Shown here: in pieces, positions 1-6,514 of the stretch
Layout of the letters: the number at the start of each line of letters is the position of its first letter
Numbering within the stretch: position 1 is the stretch's first letter
Position numbers and translations under genes: made by a program
Origin: Thermotogae bacterium
GTDB taxonomy: Bacteria; Thermotogota; Thermotogae; UBA12178
Length of the DNA: 9,487 bases
NCBI GenBank assembly: GCA_003641795.1
Contig: QNAP01000054.1
Span: forward strand, 1-9,487
Reading direction: 5' to 3'
The notes under the pieces: generated by a model
Databases searched by the model: none
What the model was told of the DNA's origin: nothing
Seen by the model: only the letters and a program-made list of their open reading frames with translations

Positions 1-1581
1 ATCACTGTAAGAGCGACTGTAACGAGCTCGCATCCGATGGACACCTTTGTCACCATAACGGTTGACGAAGAGACCAAGACGGCCACGAGAAAGGTAACGG
101 GGGCAACGAGTGTTTACGAAGCCGCGTTTACTCTTGCTTTGGTAGATGAAGACAAGCCTATCGAGATTTCTGCGCAAGCCTACGATGCAGTGAACGATCA
201 GTACTCCGAGCCTGCGTACGATTACATCACGATCGATGCCAACGATCCCCCTTTTGGAGTGTTGGTAGTGAGTGAAACTTTGATAGAAGCAGGTCAACCT
301 TTTACTGTACGGATTTATCTTTCAGACCCTGATGGAGATACCCCCTTTGGTACAGTAACTTACAACGGAGTAAATTATGGTCCTCTCTACGATGGTAGTT
401 CAATCGGGCTTACGGCTTCCTTTGAAGCCGCAAGGGTAGAGTTTACCTTTACAGATGCTTATGAACCGGATCCCCAAGTTCGAAGTGTTCATAAAGACAT
501 TACAGTTACTATCACAGGTTCTCTCGAGATTGAAACTATTTGGCTTCTAACCACAAGCGGGGATACGTACCCTCCTGATGAATCTGGACCTATTTATTCT
601 TCACCTGCCTTCACTGTTGATGGTTGGGTAATGATAGGTGGTCAAACTAATCTTTACAAAATATCCCCATCTAGTGGTTACTATATTGTTTACGAGAATA
701 CCTCGCCTATTTGGTCAAGCCCGAGTATAGATTACCGTACCAACAAACTGTATGTTGGGACCAACGATGGAAAGTTAGTCATCTACGATGCCGACACCGA
801 TGTTTATGAATTCAAGGTCGTTTCTGGCTACGCCATTTGGACTGCTCCTTTGATAATCGGCAGTAACGTGTTTGTGCTCGATGCAGGTGGTTTTTTGCAT
901 TGCCTGGATCTCGATGGCAACGAGCTTTGGACGACCCTCGTGACTTGGAACGAAGTTTGGTCAAGTCCCATTATTGGTGACTCGCACATTTACGTAGCGG
1001 AAACTGGTGGTGATATTCACGCGGTAAGCTTGTATGATGGTGACACTATTTGGCAATATTCCACCGGAGACAAATTCACAGGAGGGTTTGCCAAAGATAG
1101 TGAGGGGAACATTTATATAGCTGGTGAATATCTCTGGTCGTTCACTTCAAGCGGTTCCCTCAGGTTTTCAGCGTATCTTGGTAGCAGGACTTATGCTAAC
1201 CCTGTTGTTTCCAGGACGGGTCGAGTATTCGTGGGTACCATAGGTGGAGATCTGTATGCATTCAATCTGAATGGAAACATAATATGGCAAAAACATCTGG
1301 GCGGATCCATTCTTTGTTCAGGCGTTATAGGCAATAATGGAGTACTTTACATCGTCTCAGGTACTACCCTTTTCGCGCTGAATCCTTCTGACGGATCAAT
1401 ACTCGACTATTTGGAGCTCGACAATTTTGTAGAGTCTAACCCCGTTTTCCATGGACGACGATTGTACATAGCCGATGAGTCAGGGCGACTTTATATAGTA
1501 AAGGCCTTGAGTGACACCATTTCTGATCCCAGTACCAGTTGGCCGATGTTCCAAAGAGATTGGTATCACAGCGGTTGGTGA
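1..1581 (+). CDS. Surface protein with Ig-like domains and PQQ-type beta-propeller (5' partial)
   Basis: The frame is open from base 1 and the first ATG at 37 has no ribosome binding site, so this is the 3' part of a longer gene; the signal peptide must lie upstream. The visible part is 526 residues. The first 80 or so look like the end of one beta-sandwich (Ig/cadherin-like) domain. A second follows at about nt 250-530, with the phrase SDPDGD typical of PKD/Ig-type repeats. From about 592 come eight repeats of about 40 residues, each beginning with a phrase such as IWSSP and continuing with a vYVGTxxGxLyAfd strand pair, as in PQQ/quinoprotein-like propellers. The end, SWPMFQRDWYHSG, resembles the WPMFxxDxxHTG phrase often seen at the ends of such proteins. 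No enzymatic residues are recognisable; a binding or scaffold role outside the cell is inference. A lipoprotein protease follows 15 nt downstream, probably co-transcribed. Confidence 0.85.
   Translation: MTVRATVTSSHPMDTFVTITVDEETKTATRKVTGATSVYEAAFTLALVDEDKPIEISAQAYDAVNDQYSEPAYDYITIDANDPPFGVLVVSETLIEAGQPFTVRIYLSDPDGDTPFGTVTYNGVNYGPLYDGSSIGLTASFEAARVEFTFTDAYEPDPQVRSVHKDITVTITGSLEIETIWLLTTSGDTYPPDESGPIYSSPAFTVDGWVMIGGQTNLYKISPSSGYYIVYENTSPIWSSPSIDYRTNKLYVGTNDGKLVIYDADTDVYEFKVVSGYAIWTAPLIIGSNVFVLDAGGFLHCLDLDGNELWTTLVTWNEVWSSPIIGDSHIYVAETGGDIHAVSLYDGDTIWQYSTGDKFTGGFAKDSEGNIYIAGEYLWSFTSSGSLRFSAYLGSRTYANPVVSRTGRVFVGTIGGDLYAFNLNGNIIWQKHLGGSILCSGVIGNNGVLYIVSGTTLFALNPSDGSILDYLELDNFVESNPVFHGRRLYIADESGRLYIVKALSDTISDPSTSWPMFQRDWYHSGW
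592..1512 (+). repeat. Eight tandem ~120-nt units encoding propeller blades
   Basis: Degenerate repeats inside the surface protein gene. Blade starts (the codons of the I/V-W-S-S-P-like phrase) fall at about 592, 709, 835, 955, 1075, 1189, 1309 and 1429, so the step is 114-126 nt and mostly exactly 120 nt. Conservation is at protein level (xWSSPxI, vYVGTxxGxLyA); at DNA level only short stretches match, for example TTTGGTCAAG near 711 and 957. Eight units suggest a closed eight-bladed propeller. Confidence 0.7.
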
Positions 1582-1588
1582 AAGGGGG
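1582..1588 (+). promoter_or_regulatory. Ribosome binding site of the C1 peptidase gene
   Basis: AAGGGGG lies 8 nt before the ATG at 1597, directly behind the stop codon of the preceding gene. It fixes the start and supports translation as the second gene of an operon. Confidence 0.7.
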
Positions 1589-1596
1589 AATGAGCA

Positions 1597-2682
1597 ATGA
1601 AAAAATGGCTCCTCATTTTCATAATTGCCGTGTTACTACTTTCTGGATGCGCTCTCAAGAAGTCTTCGCTTACTGAAGAAAAAGATTTCACGTTCGCACT
1701 TGGTTATAGACCTCTACCAGAGGAATTTCTGAAATGGTGGTTTGAAAACCGTGTATCGAAATCTCCTAGCCAACTTCCCATTTTCCATGATGAGATATCT
1801 GAAACGCAGGTGCTTATTACTTCTCCCGTGCTGGATCCTGCGTCTCTACCGTGGAAGTACGATATGAGAGGTTTAGGATTAGTTACACCACCTAAAAATC
1901 AAGGATCAAACGGCACTTGTTGGGCTTTTGCTACTATTGGCGCCTTAGAAAGCGCTATGCTTACACAGTTAGGTCCTATTGAAATAGCGGATAGATGGCC
2001 TTTTGTGAATCCTTACTCCCCTGATCTCTCTGAACAATTTCTGGCATACTACAATGTTGATTTCGAGGTATCTCCCAACCCTTGGGGTGATGGCTGGAGT
2101 TTAACATGGCAGGAAACCAATAAGGATATGGGAGGTAGCGCCTTCTTTTCTACGTACACACTCATTAGGAGAGGAGTTCCACTTGAAGAAGATATACCCT
2201 ATATTGGTGACGACTACGAATGGATCGCATGGAATGCGTATAGTGATGAATGGAAGTACCATCTTGTCAGATCTAATTCTACTATCGTGATTCCGAGTTA
2301 TTACCTATTCTATGATAGGGAAAATTACTTAAATACAATTAAAAGTGTACTAAAATCTTATGGAGCATTGTTTGTTTCTTTCACGGTCTACGAAGATTTT
2401 TATGACTACTGGCATTATTGGCCCTGGTATGGAGAAGTGTTTCAACATAGCTATGGGGATTTTTCAGGTGGTCATGCGGTGTTGTTAGTGGGTTGGGACG
2501 ATTACTATTACGACGAATACTCTGGGTACTATGGGCCTGTTTGGATATTGAAAAATTCGTGGGGTACAGAAAACGCAGATGGTGGATGTTTTTATCTTCC
2601 TATGATCACCGATGACGAGTTTTATGGTATATGCCCAGGTTGGAAAATAGAATCAAGTTATATGTATGTTCCTATTTTATGA
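1597..2682 (+). CDS. Papain-family (C1) cysteine peptidase, lipoprotein
   Basis: 361 residues. The N-terminus MKKWLLIFIIAVLLLSGC is a lipoprotein signal with lipobox LLSGC and lipidated Cys18, so the protein should be anchored on the outside of the cytoplasmic membrane. After a spacer of about 65 residues the C1 catalytic domain starts near residue 84 (LPWKYDMR). Gln102 (oxyanion hole) and the nucleophile Cys108 sit in NQGSNGTCWAF, the catalytic His293 in GGHAVLLVGWDD, and Asn320 in KNSWG. All four key residues are therefore present and the enzyme is predicted to be active. The phrase RRGVPLEEDIPY (191-202) matches the conserved block after the usual GCxGG motif. The cysteine pair that forms the first disulfide in papain is absent (Asn105 and Asp177 at those places). 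No clear inhibitory propeptide is recognisable. The stop is followed by a strong terminator. Substrate is unknown; nutrient proteolysis or surface protein processing is inference. Confidence 0.9.
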   Translation: MKKWLLIFIIAVLLLSGCALKKSSLTEEKDFTFALGYRPLPEEFLKWWFENRVSKSPSQLPIFHDEISETQVLITSPVLDPASLPWKYDMRGLGLVTPPKNQGSNGTCWAFATIGALESAMLTQLGPIEIADRWPFVNPYSPDLSEQFLAYYNVDFEVSPNPWGDGWSLTWQETNKDMGGSAFFSTYTLIRRGVPLEEDIPYIGDDYEWIAWNAYSDEWKYHLVRSNSTIVIPSYYLFYDRENYLNTIKSVLKSYGALFVSFTVYEDFYDYWHYWPWYGEVFQHSYGDFSGGHAVLLVGWDDYYYDEYSGYYGPVWILKNSWGTENADGGCFYLPMITDDEFYGICPGWKIESSYMYVPIL

Positions 2683-2728
2683 GAAACCCGAAACATCAAG
2701 GAAAGTGTAAAGAAAGTACAACAGCAAC

Positions 2729-2781
2729 AAAAGGCTCTGCACCCCGATGAAGTGAGCCAAAAAGGGGGGCAGAGCCTTTTT
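2729..2781. terminator. Bidirectional rho-independent terminator
   Basis: A perfect 12-bp inverted repeat, AAAAGGCTCTGC at 2729-2740 and GCAGAGCCTTTT at 2769-2780, can be lengthened by pairing CCCC (2742-2745) with GGGG (2765-2768) across a bulged A. On the plus strand it ends in a T run (2777-2781); on the minus strand the stem ends in TTTTGTTG. It lies between the convergent peptidase gene (ends 2682) and glycerate kinase gene (ends 2817) and can serve both. The remaining bases of this 134-nt gap show nothing else. Confidence 0.9.
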
Positions 2782-2816
2782 GGAATACTCACTTTGAACT
2801 TTTGCCGATTTCTCAA

Positions 2817-4064
2817 CTACCGCACCAGTAAAACGATCACGTCGTTCACGTTGGTGCCGGTGGGACCGGTTATCACGAGCGCATCGGCGGCTTTCAGAGC
2901 GTGGTAGGAGTCGTTTTGTTGCAGGTATTCTACAGGGTCCTTTCCTGCGAGTGCGATCTTTTCGGCTGTGGTACCGTCCACCAAACCTCCAGCCGCATCT
3001 GTGGGACCATCGGTGCCGTCAGTGCCAATCGATGCCAGTACAATTCCTTTCATTCCCCTCATCTCTACAGCCGATGAAAGGGCAAGTTCTTGATTCCTTC
3101 CTCCTTTTCCCTTTCCTCTAACCTTCACCACGGTTTCCCCTCCACAGATGATAGCCGCGGGTTTTTTCAAAGGCCTTTCGTTTTGAAATATCTCCCGTGC
3201 CACCGCTCCCAAGAACCTTCCTGCCTCTTTTGCCTCGCATGTAAGACTGGTGGTGAGTATCGTTGTGTTGTATCCAAGCTCGATGGCTTTCTTCGCAGCG
3301 GCTTCGCACGCCATCTCCACGCTACCTACTACCGTGGTTTCCACGTTTTCGAGTGCTTTGGGCGTTTCTTGTAAAATCGCTTGTCGAATGTTTTCGCCTA
3401 TTTCTATGCCGTACTTTCTGAGCACGTGCATGGCATCCTGAGAAGTGCTGGAATCGGGCAACGTAGGACCTGAAGCTACCATATCCAACTTGTTTCCTAT
3501 AACATCCGATAGGATGAAGTTGTACACCCCTGCAGGATGGCATATCTGGGCGAATCTTCCTCCTTTGACTGCGGAGAGGTGTTTTCTCACAGTGTTGAAC
3601 TCCACGATATCGGCACCCGATTTTAGAAGTTGATCGGAGATATGTATGATATCCGAGAGAGAAACGCCCGAAAGCGGTAACTCGAACAAAGCTGAACCGC
3701 CCCCGGAGATGAGAAAGAGCACCGTATCGTTTTTTCCAAGGTTTTCGACGAGCTCCACAGCGCGTTTTGTGGCTTTGATGTTGTTTTCGTCCGGAAGTGG
3801 ATGCCCAGCTTCGTATATCTCAAAGTTTGGTATGTTTCCTCTGCCGTGGTGGTATTTGGTGATCACGATGCCTTGGCGAATGGCATTGCCGAGTATTTCA
3901 TGAGCGACTTTCGCCATCTTCCAGGCGGCTTTTCCCACAGCTACGCAAACTGTTCTCCCCTCAGTTTTGAAGTCTTTTAACGCGCTTTTGAGAGTCTTGT
4001 CCACCTGAGCAGATCTGATTGCCGCGTTCACGATCTCCATGGCGTCGATTTTGAGATCTTGCAT
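2817..4064 (-). CDS. Glycerate 2-kinase, MOFRL family (class II, TtuD/GckA type)
   Basis: 415 residues. It phosphorylates glycerate with ATP, giving 2-phosphoglycerate in this family's thermophilic members, and so links serine or sugar-acid breakdown to glycolysis; cytoplasmic. The N-terminal DUF4147 (Rossmann-like) part covers about residues 5-240 with GKAAWKM (Lys45), the glycine-rich ISGGGSALFELP (119-130) and SDVIGNKLDMVASGPT (186-201). The C-terminal MOFRL domain (about 300-410) holds GKGGRNQELALS (Arg323) and SIGTDGTDGPTDAAGG (345-360). Lys45 and Arg323 appear to match the catalytic Lys47/Arg325 I recall for the Thermotoga maritima enzyme. I place the start at the ATG at 4064-4062 because AGGAGG (4077-4072) precedes it by 7 nt; an in-frame ATG at 4106 would add 14 residues but has no such site. 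The gene stands alone, flanked by the terminator and a divergent promoter region. Confidence 0.94.
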   Translation of the reverse strand: MQDLKIDAMEIVNAAIRSAQVDKTLKSALKDFKTEGRTVCVAVGKAAWKMAKVAHEILGNAIRQGIVITKYHHGRGNIPNFEIYEAGHPLPDENNIKATKRAVELVENLGKNDTVLFLISGGGSALFELPLSGVSLSDIIHISDQLLKSGADIVEFNTVRKHLSAVKGGRFAQICHPAGVYNFILSDVIGNKLDMVASGPTLPDSSTSQDAMHVLRKYGIEIGENIRQAILQETPKALENVETTVVGSVEMACEAAAKKAIELGYNTTILTTSLTCEAKEAGRFLGAVAREIFQNERPLKKPAAIICGGETVVKVRGKGKGGRNQELALSSAVEMRGMKGIVLASIGTDGTDGPTDAAGGLVDGTTAEKIALAGKDPVEYLQQNDSYHALKAADALVITGPTGTNVNDVIVLLVR

Positions 4065-4071
4065 GACCCTG

Positions 4072-4077
4072 CCTCCT
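4072..4077 (-). promoter_or_regulatory. Ribosome binding site of the glycerate kinase gene
   Basis: AGGAGG on the minus strand (CCTCCT as written), 7 nt before the ATG at 4064. It is a perfect Shine-Dalgarno and decides against the longer start at 4106. Confidence 0.85.
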
Positions 4078-4096
4078 ATCTGGAATTGGCGGTGGG

Positions 4097-4102
4097 ATTC
4101 TA
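4097..4102 (-). promoter_or_regulatory. Candidate -10 box for glycerate kinase
   Basis: TAGAAT on the minus strand (ATTCTA as written). It would start transcription about 20-25 nt before the Shine-Dalgarno. The best -35 candidate, CTCACC at 4126-4121, is a weak match 18 nt away, so this is tentative. Confidence 0.35.
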
Positions 4103-4140
4103 ACATGAATTATGTGCCACGGTGAGTATATCAGATGTTT

Positions 4141-4146
4141 TATAAT
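4141..4146 (+). promoter_or_regulatory. Candidate -10 box (TATAAT) for the six-gene operon
   Basis: An exact TATAAT. A start of transcription about 7 nt downstream (near 4153) would place the Shine-Dalgarno GAGGTGAT (4155-4162) almost at the 5' end of the mRNA, giving a very short leader of roughly 16 nt. No convincing -35 box is seen 16-18 nt upstream, so the assignment is moderate. Confidence 0.45.
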
Positions 4147-4154
4147 CGTTGAGC

Positions 4155-4162
4155 GAGGTGAT
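4155..4162 (+). promoter_or_regulatory. Ribosome binding site of the phosphoesterase gene
   Basis: GAGGTGAT, a good anti-16S match, lies 6 nt before the in-frame TTG at 4169. The ATGs at 4161 and 4164 are in another frame. This site decides for a TTG start and against the ATG at 4112. Confidence 0.8.
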
Positions 4163-4168
4163 GATGAA

Positions 4169-4645
4169 TTGAAGTTTTTGGTGGTTTCGGATACTCATGT
4201 GCCAACACGGAACAGAGATCTTCCCAAACGTGTGATCGAGCTGATGGACGAGTGTGACGGGATCATCGCCCTTGGAGACTACGTTTCCATGAATGTGGTG
4301 GCGCTTTTCAACAGCCATAGAATTTTTTACGGCGTTCATGGTAATATGGACGAACCCGATGTGAAGGCGTATCTTCCACAGATCAAGAGAGTGCGTCTTG
4401 AAGGTGTAGATGTCGGACTCTGTCACGGGTGGGGCCCGCCATGGGGTATAAAAGAAAGGATATTGAACCTTTTTCAAGAAAAGCCACAGGTGGTCATTTT
4501 TGGCCATACCCATACTCCTTGTGACGAGGTTTTCGGAGGTGTAAGGTTTCTCAATCCCGGTCCTGCCGAGCCGGGAGGCACGTTGGGAGTACTTATGGTG
4601 AAGGAGGGCAGGTTGACGTTCGAGATAGAGGAGCTTCCTCGATGA
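4169..4645 (+). CDS. YfcE/MJ0936-type metallophosphoesterase
   Basis: 158 residues from a TTG start, beginning MKFLVVSDTH. The start follows GAGGTGAT by 6 nt and places the first beta strand at the N-terminus, as is usual in this family of about 155-185 residues. All five signature blocks of the calcineurin-like fold are present: Asp8/His10 in SDTH, Asp37 in LGDYV, Asn59 in HGNMD, His86 in CHGWG, and GHTH at 112-115, followed by the NPGPAEPGG turn. These residues bind two metal ions, often Mn(II). Family members cleave phosphodiesters such as bis-p-nitrophenyl phosphate; the physiological substrate is generally unknown. Cytoplasmic. It is the first gene of the operon and its stop overlaps the next start in ATGA (4642-4645), indicating translational coupling. 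An upstream in-frame ATG at 4112 would start before the TATAAT box and is rejected. Confidence 0.9.
   Translation: MKFLVVSDTHVPTRNRDLPKRVIELMDECDGIIALGDYVSMNVVALFNSHRIFYGVHGNMDEPDVKAYLPQIKRVRLEGVDVGLCHGWGPPWGIKERILNLFQEKPQVVIFGHTHTPCDEVFGGVRFLNPGPAEPGGTLGVLMVKEGRLTFEIEELPR
4628..4633 (+). promoter_or_regulatory. Ribosome binding site of the PP-loop gene
   Basis: GAGGAG inside the end of the phosphoesterase gene, 8 nt before the ATG at 4642. Together with the ATGA overlap it supports this start. Confidence 0.7.
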
Positions 4646-5604
4646 TAGATCGTATAGTTGGAAAGATCAAAAAAGTCGCTTCTTTCGGACAGGTTGTAAT
4701 TGCTTTCTCGGGTGGCGAAGACAGTGCTCTCGTTTCCCGCTTGGCGTCTTTGGCTCTCGGCACGGAGAACGTGGAGTTGGTCCACGTTTGTTTTGGACCA
4801 TACGGTTATTCTAAGGGTTTGGAGAACGCCATAGCGGTGGCGTCTGAGCTCGGGTTGGCTTTGAAAATCGTGCCGGGAAGAACCGTGCAGGAGCGGATTC
4901 TTAGAAATGGGCCCGCGTGTAACATGTGCACACGCGTGGCAAAACTCGGTGTGGTGAAAGCCTATGCTGGGGGGCGTTTGGTGCTATCTGGAGCTAACAA
5001 GTCGGATACGTGGGGACAGATGGGGCTGGAACTTCACAACGGTGTGTACTCACCCCTTTTTGAGCTGGAAAAGGATGAGATAAGGGAGATGCTGGAGAGC
5101 CTGCAGCTTGAGGTTCCCAGAATCGGTGAATCCAGCTACAGAGAGGGATGTAAACTGAAGCATCTTTTAAAACCCCTTGTGAATCCCAATTATCACGGCC
5201 ATGCTGCGGCGGTTGCCAACGAAGTGCTTTTGGATACGCTCGACGAAGTTGGGTGGCGGGTAAGAATCGCCAACGTGAAGATCGTGGGACCGCTTTCGAA
5301 GAATGTGGGTTTGGTGAACGTCGATCCGATCCCGCCCAAAGCCGTTAAAAAGCTCGTTTTGGAGCGCCTGAGTTGTGTTAGAACACTGGACGAAGTGTTA
5401 TGGGTGGAGGGGAAGATAAAGCTGAAAGTTATGGCCAATCCGGGGCTTTTCAGCGACACGAATGCGCGCTATTGGGTGGAAGAAGGGCGGATCGGGAGAG
5501 ACTTTGCAGAAGAGGTGGAGTTGGAGTGGCATCGTTCTTCCAACAAGCGGTTGAGGACTTTTCATGTCGTGGAGGCGATTGAAGCTGGACGAATTGCGGT
5601 CTGA
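4642..5604 (+). CDS. PP-loop superfamily ATPase (adenine nucleotide alpha-hydrolase), function unknown
   Basis: 320 residues. The ATP-pyrophosphatase PP-loop FSGGEDSA (Ser23-Ser28) is at the N-terminus, so the enzyme probably activates a substrate by adenylation, as do tRNA thiolation enzymes, LarE, NAD synthase and QueC. After it come CNMC (Cys93, Cys96), the phrase LVLSGANKSDTWGQMG (114-128) equivalent to the 'a.Gt..dd' block of such enzymes, and REGCKLKHLLKP with Cys170. The arrangement CxxC plus one distant Cys recalls three-cysteine [4Fe-4S] sulfur-transfer PP-loop enzymes (TtcA, TtuA, some LarE); this link is inference. Residues 200-320 form a C-terminal region I do not recognise. It might belong to the uncharacterised COG1365-like predicted ATPases, but I cannot verify that. 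It overlaps the phosphoesterase by 4 nt and the CDF gene by 41 nt. Confidence 0.85.
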   Translation: MIDRIVGKIKKVASFGQVVIAFSGGEDSALVSRLASLALGTENVELVHVCFGPYGYSKGLENAIAVASELGLALKIVPGRTVQERILRNGPACNMCTRVAKLGVVKAYAGGRLVLSGANKSDTWGQMGLELHNGVYSPLFELEKDEIREMLESLQLEVPRIGESSYREGCKLKHLLKPLVNPNYHGHAAAVANEVLLDTLDEVGWRVRIANVKIVGPLSKNVGLVNVDPIPPKAVKKLVLERLSCVRTLDEVLWVEGKIKLKVMANPGLFSDTNARYWVEEGRIGRDFAEEVELEWHRSSNKRLRTFHVVEAIEAGRIAV

Positions 5605-6514
5605 AGTTGCACAACGATCTTCGTGGATAACGTTGATAGGAAACACCATGTTGGCGGGGCTGAAGATCTTTGGTGGTCTTTTCACGGGAAGTGCTGCGCT
5701 CCTTGCTGATGGTGTCGACACCGGTACGGATATTTTCACTTCAGCAGTCACGCTGCTGGCCACCAGAATATCCAGCAGACCACCGGACACGAGTCACCCC
5801 TACGGCCACGGAAGGGCGGAAACCATATCTGCTGTAGTAGTGGCACTTATCATGTTGGGTTCTGGCGTCCTGCTGCTTGCCGAGTCGGTGGTACGCATTG
5901 TAAGGGGTGAATTCGCACAGGTCATGGGTCTGACCGCCATGACCCTTGCTGGGATATCCATAGCGGGAAAACTCGGGCTCTTCCTCTACTCTTACACGGT
6001 GGGAAAACGCATCAAGAGCTCTGTGATCATCGCCAACGCGCTGAACATGAGAAACGATGTGATGATATCTTCGGCGGTGTTTGTAGGATTGTTTGGATAT
6101 ACCATTTTAAACGTGCACTGGTTAGACGCCGCCTTCGCCGTTTTTGTAGCGGTTATGATACTCAAAACAGGTTTTGGGATTATAAAGGAGGCCGGCGAGG
6201 AGCTCATGGATGGGGTCAAAGGGAATTATGAGATCTACAGCAAGATCATAGATGCGATTCGAGGAATGGAAGACGTGACAAGGCCGCATAAGATAAGGGC
6301 GAGAAAGTCTGGAAACCTTTACTTTGTCGATCTGGATATCGAGGTGGATCCAAAGATGACGGTTGAGAGAGCCCACGAGATTTCTCATGAGGTCGTCAAA
6401 CGGATCAAAGAGGCAGACCAAGCCATTGCTGATGTGGTGGTTCATGTGGAGCCAGTGGGTAGTGATCGGGACGAAGCGTACGGTGTGGACGAAGAGAACC
6501 TCCCGAGGTCTTAG
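5564..6514 (+). CDS. Cation diffusion facilitator (CDF) metal exporter
   Basis: 316 residues. CDF proteins export divalent metals in exchange for protons across the cytoplasmic membrane, as dimers. Six membrane segments can be seen (about 22-40, 44-68, 87-110, 120-145, 152-180, 185-207), followed by the cytosolic domain (about 220-298) with His242, His271, His275 and His294 as possible metal ligands. The transport site reads Asp52-x-x-x-Asp56 in TM2 (ADGVDTGTD) and Asn161-x-x-x-Asp165 in TM5 (NMRND). The usual zinc-type TM5 His is thus replaced by Asn. HPYGHGRAE (78-86) between TM2 and TM3 is a family hallmark. A relative from Thermotoga maritima (TM0876) has a solved cytosolic domain. The ATG at 5564 has GAGG (5553-5556) 7 nt upstream. 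The start lies 41 nt inside the previous gene and the end overlaps the next gene, so translation is probably coupled. Confidence 0.94.
   Translation: MSWRRLKLDELRSEVAQRSSWITLIGNTMLAGLKIFGGLFTGSAALLADGVDTGTDIFTSAVTLLATRISSRPPDTSHPYGHGRAETISAVVVALIMLGSGVLLLAESVVRIVRGEFAQVMGLTAMTLAGISIAGKLGLFLYSYTVGKRIKSSVIIANALNMRNDVMISSAVFVGLFGYTILNVHWLDAAFAVFVAVMILKTGFGIIKEAGEELMDGVKGNYEIYSKIIDAIRGMEDVTRPHKIRARKSGNLYFVDLDIEVDPKMTVERAHEISHEVVKRIKEADQAIADVVVHVEPVGSDRDEAYGVDEENLPRS

Noticed and set aside
2733..2758. Short hairpin GGCTC...GAGCC inside the terminator region
   Set aside because: It has only 5 bp and competes with the 12-bp terminator stem; no riboswitch or attenuator context.
3090..3903. Several open frames of 62-94 codons on both strands inside the glycerate kinase gene
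   Set aside because: They are shadows of a well-conserved gene, lack Shine-Dalgarno sites and encode no recognisable protein.
4065..4106. ATG at 4106 (minus) as start of glycerate kinase
   Set aside because: It has no Shine-Dalgarno and would sit at the proposed -10 box; the ATG at 4064 has a perfect AGGAGG at 7 nt.
4125..4130. TATACT on the minus strand as another -10 box for glycerate kinase
   Set aside because: No -35 match upstream and a longer leader; TAGAAT at 4102-4097 is better placed, though also weak.
4112..4168. ATG at 4112 as start of the phosphoesterase
   Set aside because: It lies before the TATAAT box, has no ribosome binding site, and adds 19 residues ahead of the family's normal N-terminal strand.
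5571..5581. TTG at 5579 after GGAGG as start of the CDF gene
   Set aside because: The spacing is only 3 nt, and the ATG at 5564 has GAGG at 7 nt.
6363..6482. ATG at 6363 as start of the metallopeptidase
   Set aside because: It would overlap the CDF gene by about 150 nt and give an N-terminus that only mirrors the CDF cytosolic domain in another frame; the signal segment starts after 6483.
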